Shown: positions 47,695 through 57,368 of the stretch, one piece after another
Layout of the letters: every line of letters begins with the position of its first letter
Numbering within the stretch: the stretch's first letter is position 1
Source: JBGTCD01 sp041749015
GTDB taxonomy: Bacteria > Bacteroidota > Bacteroidia > Cytophagales > Cyclobacteriaceae
Assembly (NCBI GenBank): GCA_041749015.1
Contig: JBGTCD010000091.1
Span: 1 to 64,000, forward strand
DNA length: 64,000 bases
Direction of reading: 5' to 3'
Program-made: the position numbers and the translations under genes
The notes under the pieces: generated by a model
Seen by the model: the letters and a program-made list of their open reading frames with translations, nothing else
Database searches by the model: none
What the model was told of the DNA's origin: nothing

Positions 47695-48921
47695 CTAAAT
47701 ATTCACATCAATTTGATTGCGCAAAAGGTCCTCGAAAGATTCCCGCTTTCTAATGAGTAAAGGTTTGCCCTGATACACCAATACCTCCGCAGGCTTGAGT
47801 CTAGAATTATAATTGGAGGCCATAGCAAAACCATAGGCTCCGGCATTCTTGATAGCCAGAATATCCCCGGTCCTGATTTCATTGAGCTTCCTGTCCGTGC
47901 CAAAGGTGTCAGTTTCACAAATATTCCCAACCACTGTATAGAAATGCTGGTCCCCGGAGGGATTACTGATATTGATAATCTCATGGTAGGCATCGTACAT
48001 CATCGGCCGAAGGAGATGATTCAATCCGGTATCAATTCCTGCAAAAACAGTGGCAGGGGTATGTTTTACCACGTTGACCTTTGCCAAAAGTACGCCTGCC
48101 TCACTCACTAAAAATTTACCCGGCTCAAACCAAAGTTCCAATTTTCTACCGTACCGGGCGCAAAACTCACTAAATGCCTTGCCCAGCTTGATGCCTAAAT
48201 CAAAGATATTGGTGGTAACATCCCCTTCCCGATACCCTACCTTGAAGCCACTGCCAAAATCCAAAAACTTAAGCTTTGGGAATTCCCCTGCCACACCAAA
48301 GAGGATGTCCGCCATTCTCAAAAAAACCTCCGACTCAAGAATATCAGAACCGGTATGGATGTGCAATCCTATTACTTTAATCTCATAATGATTGACTACT
48401 TTGACTAATTGTGGTAGCTGAAAAATCGATACTCCAAATTTGGAGTCTGCATGACCTGTGGATATTTTTCTATTACCCCCGGCCATTATATGGGGATTCA
48501 GTCTAATACAACATGGGACCTGGTCACCATATTTTTTTCCAAACTGCTCCAGAATTACAAGATTGTCGATATTGATTACCAGACCCAGGGCTACTGCGGC
48601 CTGTATTTCTTCAAAGCTTACAGAGTTGGGCGTATAAAGAATATCTCCCGGTTCAAAACCTGCTTTAATTCCAAGTTTTGCCTCCTCTATTGACACTGCA
48701 TCCATCCCCGCACCAAATTTTTTCACCAGCTTGAGAATATTGAGATTTGTGAGGGCCTTGACAGCGTATTTGATCCTGATATCCTGGTTGGAAAAAGCGC
48801 TTTTTAGCTGAGTTATCTGACTTTCAATCTTTGCGGCATCATACACGTATACTGGAGTGCCAAACCCTTCAGCAATATGGGTCAGAGGAATTCCCTGAAA
48901 TTGTAGATTTTCCATTTTCAT
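47695..48921 (-). CDS. lysA: Diaminopimelate decarboxylase
   Basis: PLP enzyme that converts meso-diaminopimelate to lysine. The 408-residue protein has the fold III start IRIKYAVKALTN with the PLP lysine, HIHTGSDI, the glycine loop FLDFGSGFKVGY, and GNICETDTFGTDR near the C-terminus with the catalytic Cys. The ATG at 48921 (or 48915) is preferred because the longer frame starts with a TTG inside the -7 box TATATTTG (48941-48934). It is convergent with the small envelope operon. Confidence 0.92.
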   Translation of the reverse strand: MKMENLQFQGIPLTHIAEGFGTPVYVYDAAKIESQITQLKSAFSNQDIRIKYAVKALTNLNILKLVKKFGAGMDAVSIEEAKLGIKAGFEPGDILYTPNSVSFEEIQAAVALGLVINIDNLVILEQFGKKYGDQVPCCIRLNPHIMAGGNRKISTGHADSKFGVSIFQLPQLVKVVNHYEIKVIGLHIHTGSDILESEVFLRMADILFGVAGEFPKLKFLDFGSGFKVGYREGDVTTNIFDLGIKLGKAFSEFCARYGRKLELWFEPGKFLVSEAGVLLAKVNVVKHTPATVFAGIDTGLNHLLRPMMYDAYHEIINISNPSGDQHFYTVVGNICETDTFGTDRKLNEIRTGDILAIKNAGAYGFAMASNYNSRLKPAEVLVYQGKPLLIRKRESFEDLLRNQIDVNI

Positions 48922-48933
48922 TTTACAAAAAAA

Positions 48934-48941
48934 CAAATATA
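48934..48941 (-). promoter_or_regulatory. -7 box (TATATTTG) of lysA
   Basis: On the minus strand TATATTTG ends 12 nt before the lysA ATG, so the leader would be only a few nucleotides. No clear -33 element. Confidence 0.45.
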
Positions 48942-49028
48942 GAAAAACCTTATCACCCGGGTTTTGTCATTCTGGTGTTTATTTCATAAATTTTATTTCT
49001 CAGATTTAGTATTAGTGAAGCCAAATAT

Positions 49029-49036
49029 TAGTTTTG
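49029..49036 (+). promoter_or_regulatory. -7 box (TAGTTTTG) of the HisA-like gene
   Basis: TAGTTTTG ends 21 nt before the ATG at 49058; TTTA lies at 49005-49008, 20 bp upstream, as a weak -33 element. Confidence 0.5.
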
Positions 49037-49057
49037 TAAACCTAAATCAACAAGCTG

Positions 49058-49786
49058 ATGATCCAAATTATACCTTCGATTGCCATTATTGGCGGAAAAG
49101 TAATCCGTCTAAAGCAAGGTGACTTCACTAAAGAGAAGGTATATGATGAAAGCCCAGTAGATTTAGGCAAAAGGTTTGAAGACCATGGCATCGAGGTGGT
49201 GCATTTGGTGGATCTTGATGGTGCCAGAAAAGGCCGCCCTGTCAATTACCATGTGTTGGAAACACTTGCAGGACACACGAATCTTAAAATCGATTTTACT
49301 GGAGGCATCCATACTGATGGGGATATCAGCAAGGCTTACGAGTACGGCGCAACTTATATTACCGCAGCTAGCATTTCCGTCATCAACCCTGAATTGTTTG
49401 CCTCCTGGATTGTCTCTTATGGCCGGGAAAAGATCACCCTTGGGGCAGATGCCCTCGAAAGAAAAATTGCCTTTAGAGGCTGGCAAAAGAGTTCTGATTT
49501 AGACCTTTTTGAGCATATCGATTATTTCTACTCCCGCGGACTAAAGTATGCTAAAACCACTGATATCAGCAAGGAAGGCATCATGGAAGGCCCTCCCTTC
49601 GAATTATATACTGAGCTGCTTGAACGCTTTCCCAATCTTTCCGTCCTGGCCAGTGGTGGAGTGAGAAATATAGGTGATATTAAAAAACTTGAGGAAATCG
49701 GTCTGTTCGCCGCTATAGTAGGAAAAGCACTATATGAGGAAAAAATTACTCTTAAAGAAATCGAAAAATTTATAGCGGGGGATTAA
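49058..49786 (+). CDS. HisA/HisF-family TIM-barrel protein with altered catalytic site
   Basis: A 242-residue beta/alpha barrel of the HisA type (ProFAR isomerase of histidine synthesis). Phosphate-site elements are recognisable: TGGIHTDGDI, ASGGVRNIGDI and IVGKALYEE. Strand 5 GADALERKIAFRGW keeps the second catalytic Asp (Asp131), and TTDISKEG keeps the Thr. However, the first catalytic Asp, in canonical IPAIDL, is Ala9 here (IPSIAI). The gene is not in a histidine operon: lysA is upstream and a hypothetical gene downstream. It is probably a paralogue with another substrate, although a divergent true HisA cannot be excluded. Confidence 0.75.
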   Translation: MIQIIPSIAIIGGKVIRLKQGDFTKEKVYDESPVDLGKRFEDHGIEVVHLVDLDGARKGRPVNYHVLETLAGHTNLKIDFTGGIHTDGDISKAYEYGATYITAASISVINPELFASWIVSYGREKITLGADALERKIAFRGWQKSSDLDLFEHIDYFYSRGLKYAKTTDISKEGIMEGPPFELYTELLERFPNLSVLASGGVRNIGDIKKLEEIGLFAAIVGKALYEEKITLKEIEKFIAGD

Positions 49787-49793
49787 TAAAGAA

Positions 49794-50171
49794 CTACTCT
49801 GAAATTTCAGACATTTTATATTTCTGAAAAAAGTAGTGTAGGAAGTTATATCCAATGATACTTTTCTGATCTTCTGATTTTCCAGTTAGCTCTTTTTGTT
49901 TGGATGGATCTTTTCTTTCTTCAGGTTTGGTGGTTTTGGGTGGATTTGGCTTTGAAGTAATATTCTCCGTCTTTTTTACCACTGGTTTTAAAGGTATTAA
50001 TTCATTTTCCGAGTCTAAAGTATAAGTACTTCGATCTTCAGTAACTGGATTTTTATCTTGATCAAGCTCACCCATACCTTCTTCCTGGGCAAAAACCAAA
50101 GTAGAAAAACCTATAAATGCCATAAGCATAAAGATGAACCTCCGGGAATTAATTTTACTGTAATAGGTCAT
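49794..50171 (-). CDS. Small secreted hypothetical protein
   Basis: A 125-residue protein with a signal segment (about 10-28, FIFMLMAFIGFSTLVFAQ), followed by a low-complexity region rich in Lys, Pro, Glu and Thr and a short C-terminal hydrophobic patch (IIGYNFLHYFFQKYKM). No family recognised. It is convergent with the HisA-like gene, 7 bp between stops. Confidence 0.55.
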   Translation of the reverse strand: MTYYSKINSRRFIFMLMAFIGFSTLVFAQEEGMGELDQDKNPVTEDRSTYTLDSENELIPLKPVVKKTENITSKPNPPKTTKPEERKDPSKQKELTGKSEDQKSIIGYNFLHYFFQKYKMSEISE

Positions 50172-50353
50172 AAAATATTTTTACGATAGGTGTTTAAACA
50201 TGTTTCAAAAAAATTAAACCGCTCTTCCCCCAATTTAAATTTAGTTAAAACAACCTTTAAATCCAAAAAGTTTAAAGTGCCTTATGTTGGGAGTCAGATT
50301 GTGAATTAAACTGTAATTTTTGATATTACCAATATTTATAAAGAATTGGATTT

Positions 50354-52804
50354 ATGTATACTTTCCTGACCCTTGCACAGGCTTTGGGCGTAAAGCCGGT
50401 AAGGTGTGACTTTCCAGATCTGGAAATAGCGCATCTCATTACCGACACCCGCAGGCCTGGTAATATTTCGGAGGGAATATTTTTTGCGCACAAGGGAGCA
50501 CATCATGATGGGCACAAATTCATTCATGACGCCTATAAGGCAGGGGTCAGGTCATTTTTGATAGAGCAGGAAGTAGGCTATCAATTTGATGAAGGGGTCA
50601 ATTTAATCCAGTATGAAAATGCCATCGCGGCACTTCAGAAGATTGCTGCCTTTCATAGAGGTAATTTCTCCCTGCCAATTACAGCCATAACCGGAAGCAA
50701 TGGTAAGACCATCGTTAAGGAATGGCTTTCTACTTTGGTATCTACCCACCATTCAGTAGCTAAATCGCCTCATAGCTATAACTCCAGGATAGGGGTGCCT
50801 ATTAGTATATGGTCTATTGGACCTGAGCATAAAGAAGGAATCTTTGAAGCAGGGATTTCCAAATCCGGGGAAATGGGCTCTTTACAAAAGATTATCGAGC
50901 CTGATTATGGTATTTTCACCAATATTGGCACCGCTCATAATGAAGGTTTTTCTAACATCGAGGAAAAAGCACAAGAAAAAGCAAGACTCTTCACTAACTG
51001 TAAGTGGGTCATTTATTGTAAGGACCATAGGACAGTAGATCATTCTCTCCGGAATATCCGGCAGGAAAAAAAAATATCCTGGGGGGTACACCCCCAGGCA
51101 CTCATTAAAACATCTGTAAAACGTAAAGATGATGGACCTACCACATTGGAACTATCGCTCCCTGATGGGCTTTGGAAATTAGAAGTGCCTTTTAATGATC
51201 AGGCCTCATTAGAAAATATCATGCATTGTATCGTATGGATGTGGGCAAGAGGGTACACAGTGGATCAGATTCAAGCCGGTATCAATGATTTGCGCACAAT
51301 ACCCATGAGGCTGGAAATCAAGCGGGGAATCAACCAATGCTATCTCATCGATGATACCTATAATAATGACTTGGGAGGTCTTGAAGTGGCCTTGGATTTT
51401 TTAGAGCAACAAAAACAACCATTAGAAAAAACTGTCATTCTATCGGATATCCTCCAGTCTGGTTTACCGGACCAAACCCTCTACGAACAAGTCGGTGATT
51501 TGCTCGAATCCAGAGGTATCAGCAGGCTGATTGGGATTGGAAAAGGCATAAGCAATCAAAAGGATCGCTTTAATCAGAAAGTTTCCTTTTACCCTTCAAC
51601 AGAGGTCTTTTTAGAAAAGATGGAAGACGAGTCATTTCATAAAGAGTATATCCTGATCAAAGGAGCCCGAAATTTTGAGTTTGAAAGGATTGTAAAAAGG
51701 ATTCAGGAAAAAACTCATGATACAGTCCTTGAAATTAGCCTAAGTGCACTGGTTTATAATTTAAACTATTACAGGGCTCTGCTGAAACCTGATACCAAAA
51801 TAATGGTAATGGTCAAAGCCTTTGCCTATGGCAGTGGCCTTGTAGAAGTAGCACAATGGCTTGAGTTTCATAAAACAGATTATTTGGCTGTAGCCTATAC
51901 TGATGAAGGTGTGACCTTGCGAAATTCAGGGATTAAAACGCCTATAATGGTGATGAACCCTACTGAGGATAGTTTGGATGATTTGGTCCGGCATCACCTG
52001 GAGCCGGAGGTCTACAGTATCGATCACCTCAACAAACTTCTAAAAATCAGTATTGATCAGGATTTGTCCATCCACCTCAAGTTAGATACAGGCATGAACC
52101 GGCTGGGGCTGTCAGGCCAGGACCTGGAGGTATTAATCCCAATACTCAAGAAAAACCCTCAGGTCCGGGTGAAATCTGTTTTCTCCCATCTCGCAGCAGC
52201 AGACATGCCTGAGGAATCTGCCTTTACCCATGCTCAGGCGGATGAGTTTATGCAGATTGTCAACAGATTGCAGGGGGCTATTGGCTACCAACCTATGCGG
52301 CATATTCTTAACTCTCCGGGCATTGTCAACTACCCTGATTACCAATTTGAGATGGTGCGGCTGGGTATCGGGCTCTATGGCATCGATCCTGCCAATATTC
52401 ATACCCAAAAACTCCAACCGGTAAGCACCCTTAAAAGCACCATATCACAAATAAGATTAGTACCTGGTGGCAGCTCGGTTGGGTATTCCAGAAAGGGAAA
52501 GGCCGATGAGGCCCGTAAAATTGCCACGATTGCTATTGGTTATGCTGATGGGCTTAGACGGGCTCTGGGTAATGGAAAATTTGAAGTTGTGGTGAACGGA
52601 AAGAAAGCCCCAATCGTAGGTAATGTTTGCATGGATATGACCATGATAGACGTTACGGATATTCCTGCTACAGTTGGGGATACCGTGATTATTTTTGGCC
52701 TGGAGCCCCGTGTAGAAACCGTTGCGGAATCAATGGATTCCATTCCTTATGAAGTGCTCGCAGGAATCGGAGAAAGGGTAAAGCGGGTGTTTTATTATGA
52801 TTAA
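50354..52804 (+). CDS. Bifunctional MurF / alanine racemase
   Basis: An 816-residue fusion. Residues 1-450 form a MurF-type ligase that adds D-Ala-D-Ala to the UDP-MurNAc-tripeptide, with the ATP loop ITGSNGKTIVKEW and the segment YLIDDTYNNDLGGLE. Residues 455-816 form an alanine racemase with the PLP lysine in VMVKAFAYGSG (near 487), LYGIDP, and the C-terminal GNVCMDMTMIDVT. Joining L-to-D alanine conversion with use of D-Ala-D-Ala is a known arrangement in Bacteroidota. The gene is monocistronic, convergent with a small ORF. Confidence 0.94.
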   Translation: MYTFLTLAQALGVKPVRCDFPDLEIAHLITDTRRPGNISEGIFFAHKGAHHDGHKFIHDAYKAGVRSFLIEQEVGYQFDEGVNLIQYENAIAALQKIAAFHRGNFSLPITAITGSNGKTIVKEWLSTLVSTHHSVAKSPHSYNSRIGVPISIWSIGPEHKEGIFEAGISKSGEMGSLQKIIEPDYGIFTNIGTAHNEGFSNIEEKAQEKARLFTNCKWVIYCKDHRTVDHSLRNIRQEKKISWGVHPQALIKTSVKRKDDGPTTLELSLPDGLWKLEVPFNDQASLENIMHCIVWMWARGYTVDQIQAGINDLRTIPMRLEIKRGINQCYLIDDTYNNDLGGLEVALDFLEQQKQPLEKTVILSDILQSGLPDQTLYEQVGDLLESRGISRLIGIGKGISNQKDRFNQKVSFYPSTEVFLEKMEDESFHKEYILIKGARNFEFERIVKRIQEKTHDTVLEISLSALVYNLNYYRALLKPDTKIMVMVKAFAYGSGLVEVAQWLEFHKTDYLAVAYTDEGVTLRNSGIKTPIMVMNPTEDSLDDLVRHHLEPEVYSIDHLNKLLKISIDQDLSIHLKLDTGMNRLGLSGQDLEVLIPILKKNPQVRVKSVFSHLAAADMPEESAFTHAQADEFMQIVNRLQGAIGYQPMRHILNSPGIVNYPDYQFEMVRLGIGLYGIDPANIHTQKLQPVSTLKSTISQIRLVPGGSSVGYSRKGKADEARKIATIAIGYADGLRRALGNGKFEVVVNGKKAPIVGNVCMDMTMIDVTDIPATVGDTVIIFGLEPRVETVAESMDSIPYEVLAGIGERVKRVFYYD

Positions 52805-52816
52805 TCGCAACGGCGA

Positions 52817-52966
52817 CTACCCGCAGCCAAGATTCTTTTTTAAATCCCTTTCCGGCAAAATTCCCTGATAGGACTGTTCATCTTCATTTTCCTCTTTTGA
52901 TGAATTTTTGCCGGTTGTTTTACTTTTTTTCTTAGGAGCCACTTTTCCTTTTTTCTTTTCATCCAT
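52817..52966 (-). CDS. Small Lys/Glu-rich protein ending in GCG (49 residues)
   Basis: A short ORF, ATG at 52966 and TAG at 52817-52819, reading MDEKKKGKVAPKKKSKTT, then GKNSSKEENEDEQ and ending LPERDLKKNLGCG. It is highly charged, with a compact C-terminal motif ending in Gly-Cys-Gly. The space between murF-alr and the peptidase gene is otherwise empty, and the ORF would explain it. I believe similar small proteins ending in KNLGCG occur in Bacteroidota, but this could not be searched. Confidence 0.5.
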   Translation of the reverse strand: MDEKKKGKVAPKKKSKTTGKNSSKEENEDEQSYQGILPERDLKKNLGCG

Positions 52967-53060
52967 AGTTTACCACTTAAATAAGCAAAAGACCAAATTC
53001 CACAAAAAGTGTATATTCAAAATCCATATATCTATTTTTAAGTTCCTTAAATGCATTATC

Positions 53061-55241
53061 ATGAACCCAATTTTTAGATTTCTAGCACTCACTATTTTTA
53101 TGACTTTAACAGCTATTCTCCCGTCTTGCAAGGAGGAGGAGTCAAAAAGGGAAATTATCGCCCTGCCTGATGCCCCAATTGCGGAGAAAAAAGATTCCAT
53201 ACTCACTATGCACGGGCATCAAAGGGTAGATCCATATTTCTGGATGCGCCTAACGGATGAACAAAAGTTAGCGAAAGAGGCTGATGAGCAAACCAAAAAG
53301 GTAGTAGCCTATTTGGAGGCAGAAAATGAGTACACGGAAAGATCAATGGCGCACACCAGTGACCTTCAGGAAAAAATTTATGAAGAAATCCTTGGCCGGA
53401 TCAAGCAGACTGACGAATCAGTACCCTACAAGAAAAATGGCTATTGGTATTATACCAGGAATGAAGAGGGCAAAGACTATCCCATTTATTGCCGTAAGAA
53501 AGGCACAATGGAAAATGCAGAAGAAGTGATGATGGATGTCAATGAAATGGCTGTAGGGTATAGTTACTACCAGGTGAGTGGCCTCAGCGTAAGCCCTGAT
53601 AATAGTATGGTGGCTTTTGGGGTGGATACCCTGAGTCGCAGGCAATATACTGTAATGATAAAAAATCTTAACACAGGCCTCATGGAACCTACCATTATCC
53701 CAAATACTACCGGAGGGGCCACCTGGGCCAATGATAATAAGACCCTTTTTTATACCAAGAAAGACCCCAAAACCCTGAGATCCAATACGATCTACAGGCA
53801 TGAGATGGGGAATGATCCTATCCAGGATGAACTCATTTTTGAAGAAAAGGATGAAACCTTCTACACCGGGATATACAAAAGCAAGTCAGAGCAATATTTA
53901 ATCATTTGGTCAGGCTCTACTCTGACCAACTATTATCAGATTCTTAATGCCAATAATCCGGGAGGAAGATTTATGGAATTTAGTCCCAGGGAAAGAGGGC
54001 TCGAGTACGATATTGAGCACTTTGAAGATAAGTTTTATATCGTGACCAACTGGGATGCGCAAAATTTCAGATTGATGGAAACCGCTGCCGGTAAGACTCA
54101 TAAAGAAAACTGGGTGGAGGTCATCCCGCATCGCAAAGACGTATTTTTACAGGACATCGAGGTATTTAAAAATTACTTGGTATTAGAGGAGCGTAAAAAT
54201 GGATTGCGTCAGGTAAGGGTAATGGAACAAGGCTCTGATAAAGAGCATTACCTGGACTTTGGTGAGGAGGCCTATGCGGCTTATCTCACCACTAATGTGG
54301 ATTTTAACACCAATATTTTAAGGTACTATTATACCTCATTGACCACCCCCGGTACTACCTATGACTATAACATGGATACCAGGGAAAAAATACTATTGAA
54401 AAGGCAGGAAGTCCTTGGCGGGTATGATCCGGAAGATTATCAGACTGAAAGGCTGATGGTCAAAGCAGCAGATGGTACCCTAGTGCCGATCTCGATCATT
54501 TACAAAAAGGGCCTTAAGAAAAATGGTAAAAATCCGACCCTACTTTATGGATATGGCTCTTACGGGGCCACAATGGAGCCAACATTTAGTTCCCTTCGTT
54601 TAAGTCTGGTAGACCGTGGTTTTATTTATGCCATAGCCCATATCAGAGGCGGGCAGACCATGGGCCGGCAGTGGTACGAGGACGGTAAAATGTTTAAGAA
54701 AAAAAATACCTTCACCGACTTCAATGACTGCGCCAGGCACCTGATAAACGAAAAATATACCCGTCCGGAGCAGCTCTATGCTATGGGGGGCAGCGCAGGA
54801 GGCTTGCTCATGGGTGCCATTATCAATCTAGAACCTGAGCTTTACAATGGGATAGTGGCACAAGTTCCTTTTGTAGATGTAATCAGCACCATGCTGGATG
54901 AAAGCATCCCATTAACCACTGGTGAGTTTGATGAATGGGGGAATCCTAAAAATAAGGACTCTTATGATTATATGCTTTCATATTCTCCGTATGACAATGT
55001 GCAGGCTATGGATTATCCGCATATGCTGGTGACTACCGGGTACCATGACTCTCAGGTACAATATTGGGAGCCTGCTAAATGGGTGGCTAAACTCAGGGAT
55101 ATGAAAACTGACAACAACCGGTTATTGCTCAAAACCGAGATGGAATTTGGACATGGAGGGGCCTCAGGCAGGTACCAGCAATACCGCGAAATTGCTATTG
55201 ATTACGCCTTTATCCTCGATTTGGAAGGCATCACTGAGTAA
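53061..55241 (+). CDS. Prolyl oligopeptidase family (S9) lipoprotein
   Basis: A 726-residue serine peptidase of family S9A. The lipobox is LPSC near residue 24 and the N-terminal motif VDPYFWMRL is typical. A beta-propeller (about 90-440) is followed by an alpha/beta hydrolase domain with the nucleophile in MGGSAGGLLMGA, Asp in GYHDSQVQYWEP and His in GHGGASGR. It cleaves short proline- or basic-residue peptides in the periplasm or at the surface. The longer open frame upstream is not coding; the ATG at 53061 begins the signal peptide. A strong terminator follows. Confidence 0.9.
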   Translation: MNPIFRFLALTIFMTLTAILPSCKEEESKREIIALPDAPIAEKKDSILTMHGHQRVDPYFWMRLTDEQKLAKEADEQTKKVVAYLEAENEYTERSMAHTSDLQEKIYEEILGRIKQTDESVPYKKNGYWYYTRNEEGKDYPIYCRKKGTMENAEEVMMDVNEMAVGYSYYQVSGLSVSPDNSMVAFGVDTLSRRQYTVMIKNLNTGLMEPTIIPNTTGGATWANDNKTLFYTKKDPKTLRSNTIYRHEMGNDPIQDELIFEEKDETFYTGIYKSKSEQYLIIWSGSTLTNYYQILNANNPGGRFMEFSPRERGLEYDIEHFEDKFYIVTNWDAQNFRLMETAAGKTHKENWVEVIPHRKDVFLQDIEVFKNYLVLEERKNGLRQVRVMEQGSDKEHYLDFGEEAYAAYLTTNVDFNTNILRYYYTSLTTPGTTYDYNMDTREKILLKRQEVLGGYDPEDYQTERLMVKAADGTLVPISIIYKKGLKKNGKNPTLLYGYGSYGATMEPTFSSLRLSLVDRGFIYAIAHIRGGQTMGRQWYEDGKMFKKKNTFTDFNDCARHLINEKYTRPEQLYAMGGSAGGLLMGAIINLEPELYNGIVAQVPFVDVISTMLDESIPLTTGEFDEWGNPKNKDSYDYMLSYSPYDNVQAMDYPHMLVTTGYHDSQVQYWEPAKWVAKLRDMKTDNNRLLLKTEMEFGHGGASGRYQQYREIAIDYAFILDLEGITE

Positions 55242-55250
55242 GCAACATCA

Positions 55251-55307
55251 GGCCCATATTCCTGATCCTTCCGGGTAGGAATATGGGCCATTTGCCTCAT
55301 TTTTCTT
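55251..55307 (+). terminator. Intrinsic terminator after the S9 peptidase gene
   Basis: GGCCCATATTCC (55251-55262) and GGAATATGGGCC (55278-55289) form a perfect 12-bp stem, followed by a T-rich run (CATTTTTCTTTATT). It starts 9 bp after the stop codon. Confidence 0.8.
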
Positions 55308-55462
55308 TATTCCTCAACCTAAAATATTTAGGGCTGGTAAACCTTTATGGCAGTATGTAAGTTGAGGTCCTTTAAGGGATTCCATTAGAATCACACCTAA
55401 GCGGAGAAAATCCGCTAAATTTGACCCAAATTTTTTGAAATTATTGTTCCACTTATCCTTTA

Positions 55463-57250
55463 ATGAAAAATTCACGATCTTTTTTCCAGAATGCCCAAAA
55501 AGCATGGCAGGATAAGGCCGAGGCTGCAGAAAAATATTCTGCAAGGCTGTCATTCCTCCGAGTAATTTTTTTTCTGGGAGCCATAGCAATGCTTTTTTTC
55601 TTCTACCGATGGGAATGGTGGGGGCTTTTACTTACAGCAGCTCTCGTTTTACCATGGTCATTTGGTATGCTGGTGGTGCTCCACAATACGGGTAACAAAA
55701 GAAAAAAAATGGCGCAGCTCAAATTGCGTCTTAATGAGGATGAATTGAAGCGGCTAGACCTGGAAATTGATCAGTTTGAAACAGGGGAGTCATTTAATAA
55801 TTATGCCCATCCCTATACTCAGGATCTGGATATTTTTGGGCTTCGAAGTATCTTTCAATGGCTTTCACGCTGTGTTTCTCCAAATGGTAAAAAAGTTCTC
55901 GCACATTGGCTTTCCAAACCTGGATTGCGTGAGGAGATTTTAGAGCGTCAGAATCGGGTTAGGGCATTAGCAGAAATCACCGACTGGAGGCAGGATTGTA
56001 TGGCCACTATTGCATATCATCATTCTGAGGAGTTGGAAGCTTTCGGAATTCTGGAAAATTGGCTGAAAAACAAAAATCAAAAAAGAAGAACCCTGCACAC
56101 GCTGGTCCCCATACTCTTGACCCTAATTACATTGGGGCTACTGGTTCTGGCTTCATTGGGTTTGATCCTTTGGGCCTGGTTTTTGGGAATGGTTCTGATC
56201 AACTTTCTGGTGGTCACTCAAGCCAATAAACGCCTTAAAAAAGAAGAAATAAAGGTTGTTGATCGATATGCCGGTCTTAAAGGACTCTCAGAGGTGCTGG
56301 AAAAGTTGGGCCATGAAGATTTTAAAAGCCGACTTGATGATTACCGGATTTCAATACAGGGTGAGGGAAATTATAAAAAAGTAACCGGCAAAATACTCCG
56401 GTTAATGGACTGGACCAAAGCACGTGGCAACATGTTTTATGGTATCTTAAACATGCTCTTCTTTTTGGATATCCATATCGATGCCGCACTCGAATCATGG
56501 AAAACCAACCATAGTGAAAGGGTGCTGCGATGGCTTCATGGCATCGCCATTTTAGAAGCAGAAATCAGCCTTGCCGACCAGACTTTTGCTATGACTCCGG
56601 CAACATTCCCTGAAATTCTGGAGACAGGGCCAATTCTGGAGGTCAAGGGGATTATCCATCCCCTATTGCAGGGGGCGAATGCCATATCCAATACTTTTTC
56701 CATCGAAAATGAGGGCAGCCTGGCCCTAATTACCGGAGCCAACATGTCAGGGAAAAGCACCTTTTTGCGGACGCTTGGTGTGAATATGGTACTTGCCTAT
56801 GCCGGAGCTCCTGTGATCGCCCAATCCATGCGTATATCCCTGATGCAAATTTTCACCTGCATGCGTACCAATGATAACCTGAGTGAAGGAGCTTCGGGCT
56901 TTTATGCTGAACTGTTCAGAATCAAATCCATGTTAAACACATTGGAAACCAGCCCCATTCATGTATTTTTTATGCTGGATGAGGTCCTAAAAGGGACTAA
57001 CTCTGATGATCGCCATAAAGGGGCACTTGCTTTGATGCATCAATTATCAAAATCCAGGGGTTTGGGATTGGTTACCACACATGACCTTCCACTGGGTCAG
57101 ACATGTGAAAAGGAAAAAATTGCGAAAAATTATAGTTTTAATTCGTCGGTAGAAGGGGAAAAAATAAATTTTACTTTCAAACTGGAGCCCGGAATCTGCA
57201 ATAGTTTCAATGCTTCCTTCCTGATGAAGATGATGGGAATAAAGATATAA
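55463..57250 (+). CDS. Membrane-anchored MutS-family ATPase
   Basis: A 595-residue protein with a MutS-type ATPase at the C-terminus: Walker A TGANMSGKSTFLRTLG (about 424-439), MRTNDNLSEGASGFYAELF, Walker B FFMLDEVLKGTNSDDR and THDLPL. Instead of the mismatch-recognition domain it has two hydrophobic segments at the N-terminus (about 31-50 and 54-74) and another pair near 212-245, so it should sit in the inner membrane. The core lever/clamp region is shortened. This group is seen in Bacteroidota, but its role is not established; a canonical mismatch-repair function is doubtful. Confidence 0.85.
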   Translation: MKNSRSFFQNAQKAWQDKAEAAEKYSARLSFLRVIFFLGAIAMLFFFYRWEWWGLLLTAALVLPWSFGMLVVLHNTGNKRKKMAQLKLRLNEDELKRLDLEIDQFETGESFNNYAHPYTQDLDIFGLRSIFQWLSRCVSPNGKKVLAHWLSKPGLREEILERQNRVRALAEITDWRQDCMATIAYHHSEELEAFGILENWLKNKNQKRRTLHTLVPILLTLITLGLLVLASLGLILWAWFLGMVLINFLVVTQANKRLKKEEIKVVDRYAGLKGLSEVLEKLGHEDFKSRLDDYRISIQGEGNYKKVTGKILRLMDWTKARGNMFYGILNMLFFLDIHIDAALESWKTNHSERVLRWLHGIAILEAEISLADQTFAMTPATFPEILETGPILEVKGIIHPLLQGANAISNTFSIENEGSLALITGANMSGKSTFLRTLGVNMVLAYAGAPVIAQSMRISLMQIFTCMRTNDNLSEGASGFYAELFRIKSMLNTLETSPIHVFFMLDEVLKGTNSDDRHKGALALMHQLSKSRGLGLVTTHDLPLGQTCEKEKIAKNYSFNSSVEGEKINFTFKLEPGICNSFNASFLMKMMGIKI

Positions 57251-57368
57251 ATAGTATTAAGTCAAATAAATCAATTTGCCGTTACTGTAATTATTTGCTT
57301 AACCTGCCTTTATCGTTTTTGATTTCAAAATTTTATATTTTTATTTACGAGATTATTAAGGTTACACC

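Noticed and set aside
52908..53060. N-terminal extension of the S9 peptidase
   Set aside because: It is AT-rich, has no homology pattern, overlaps the small minus-strand ORF and precedes a clear lipoprotein signal at 53061.
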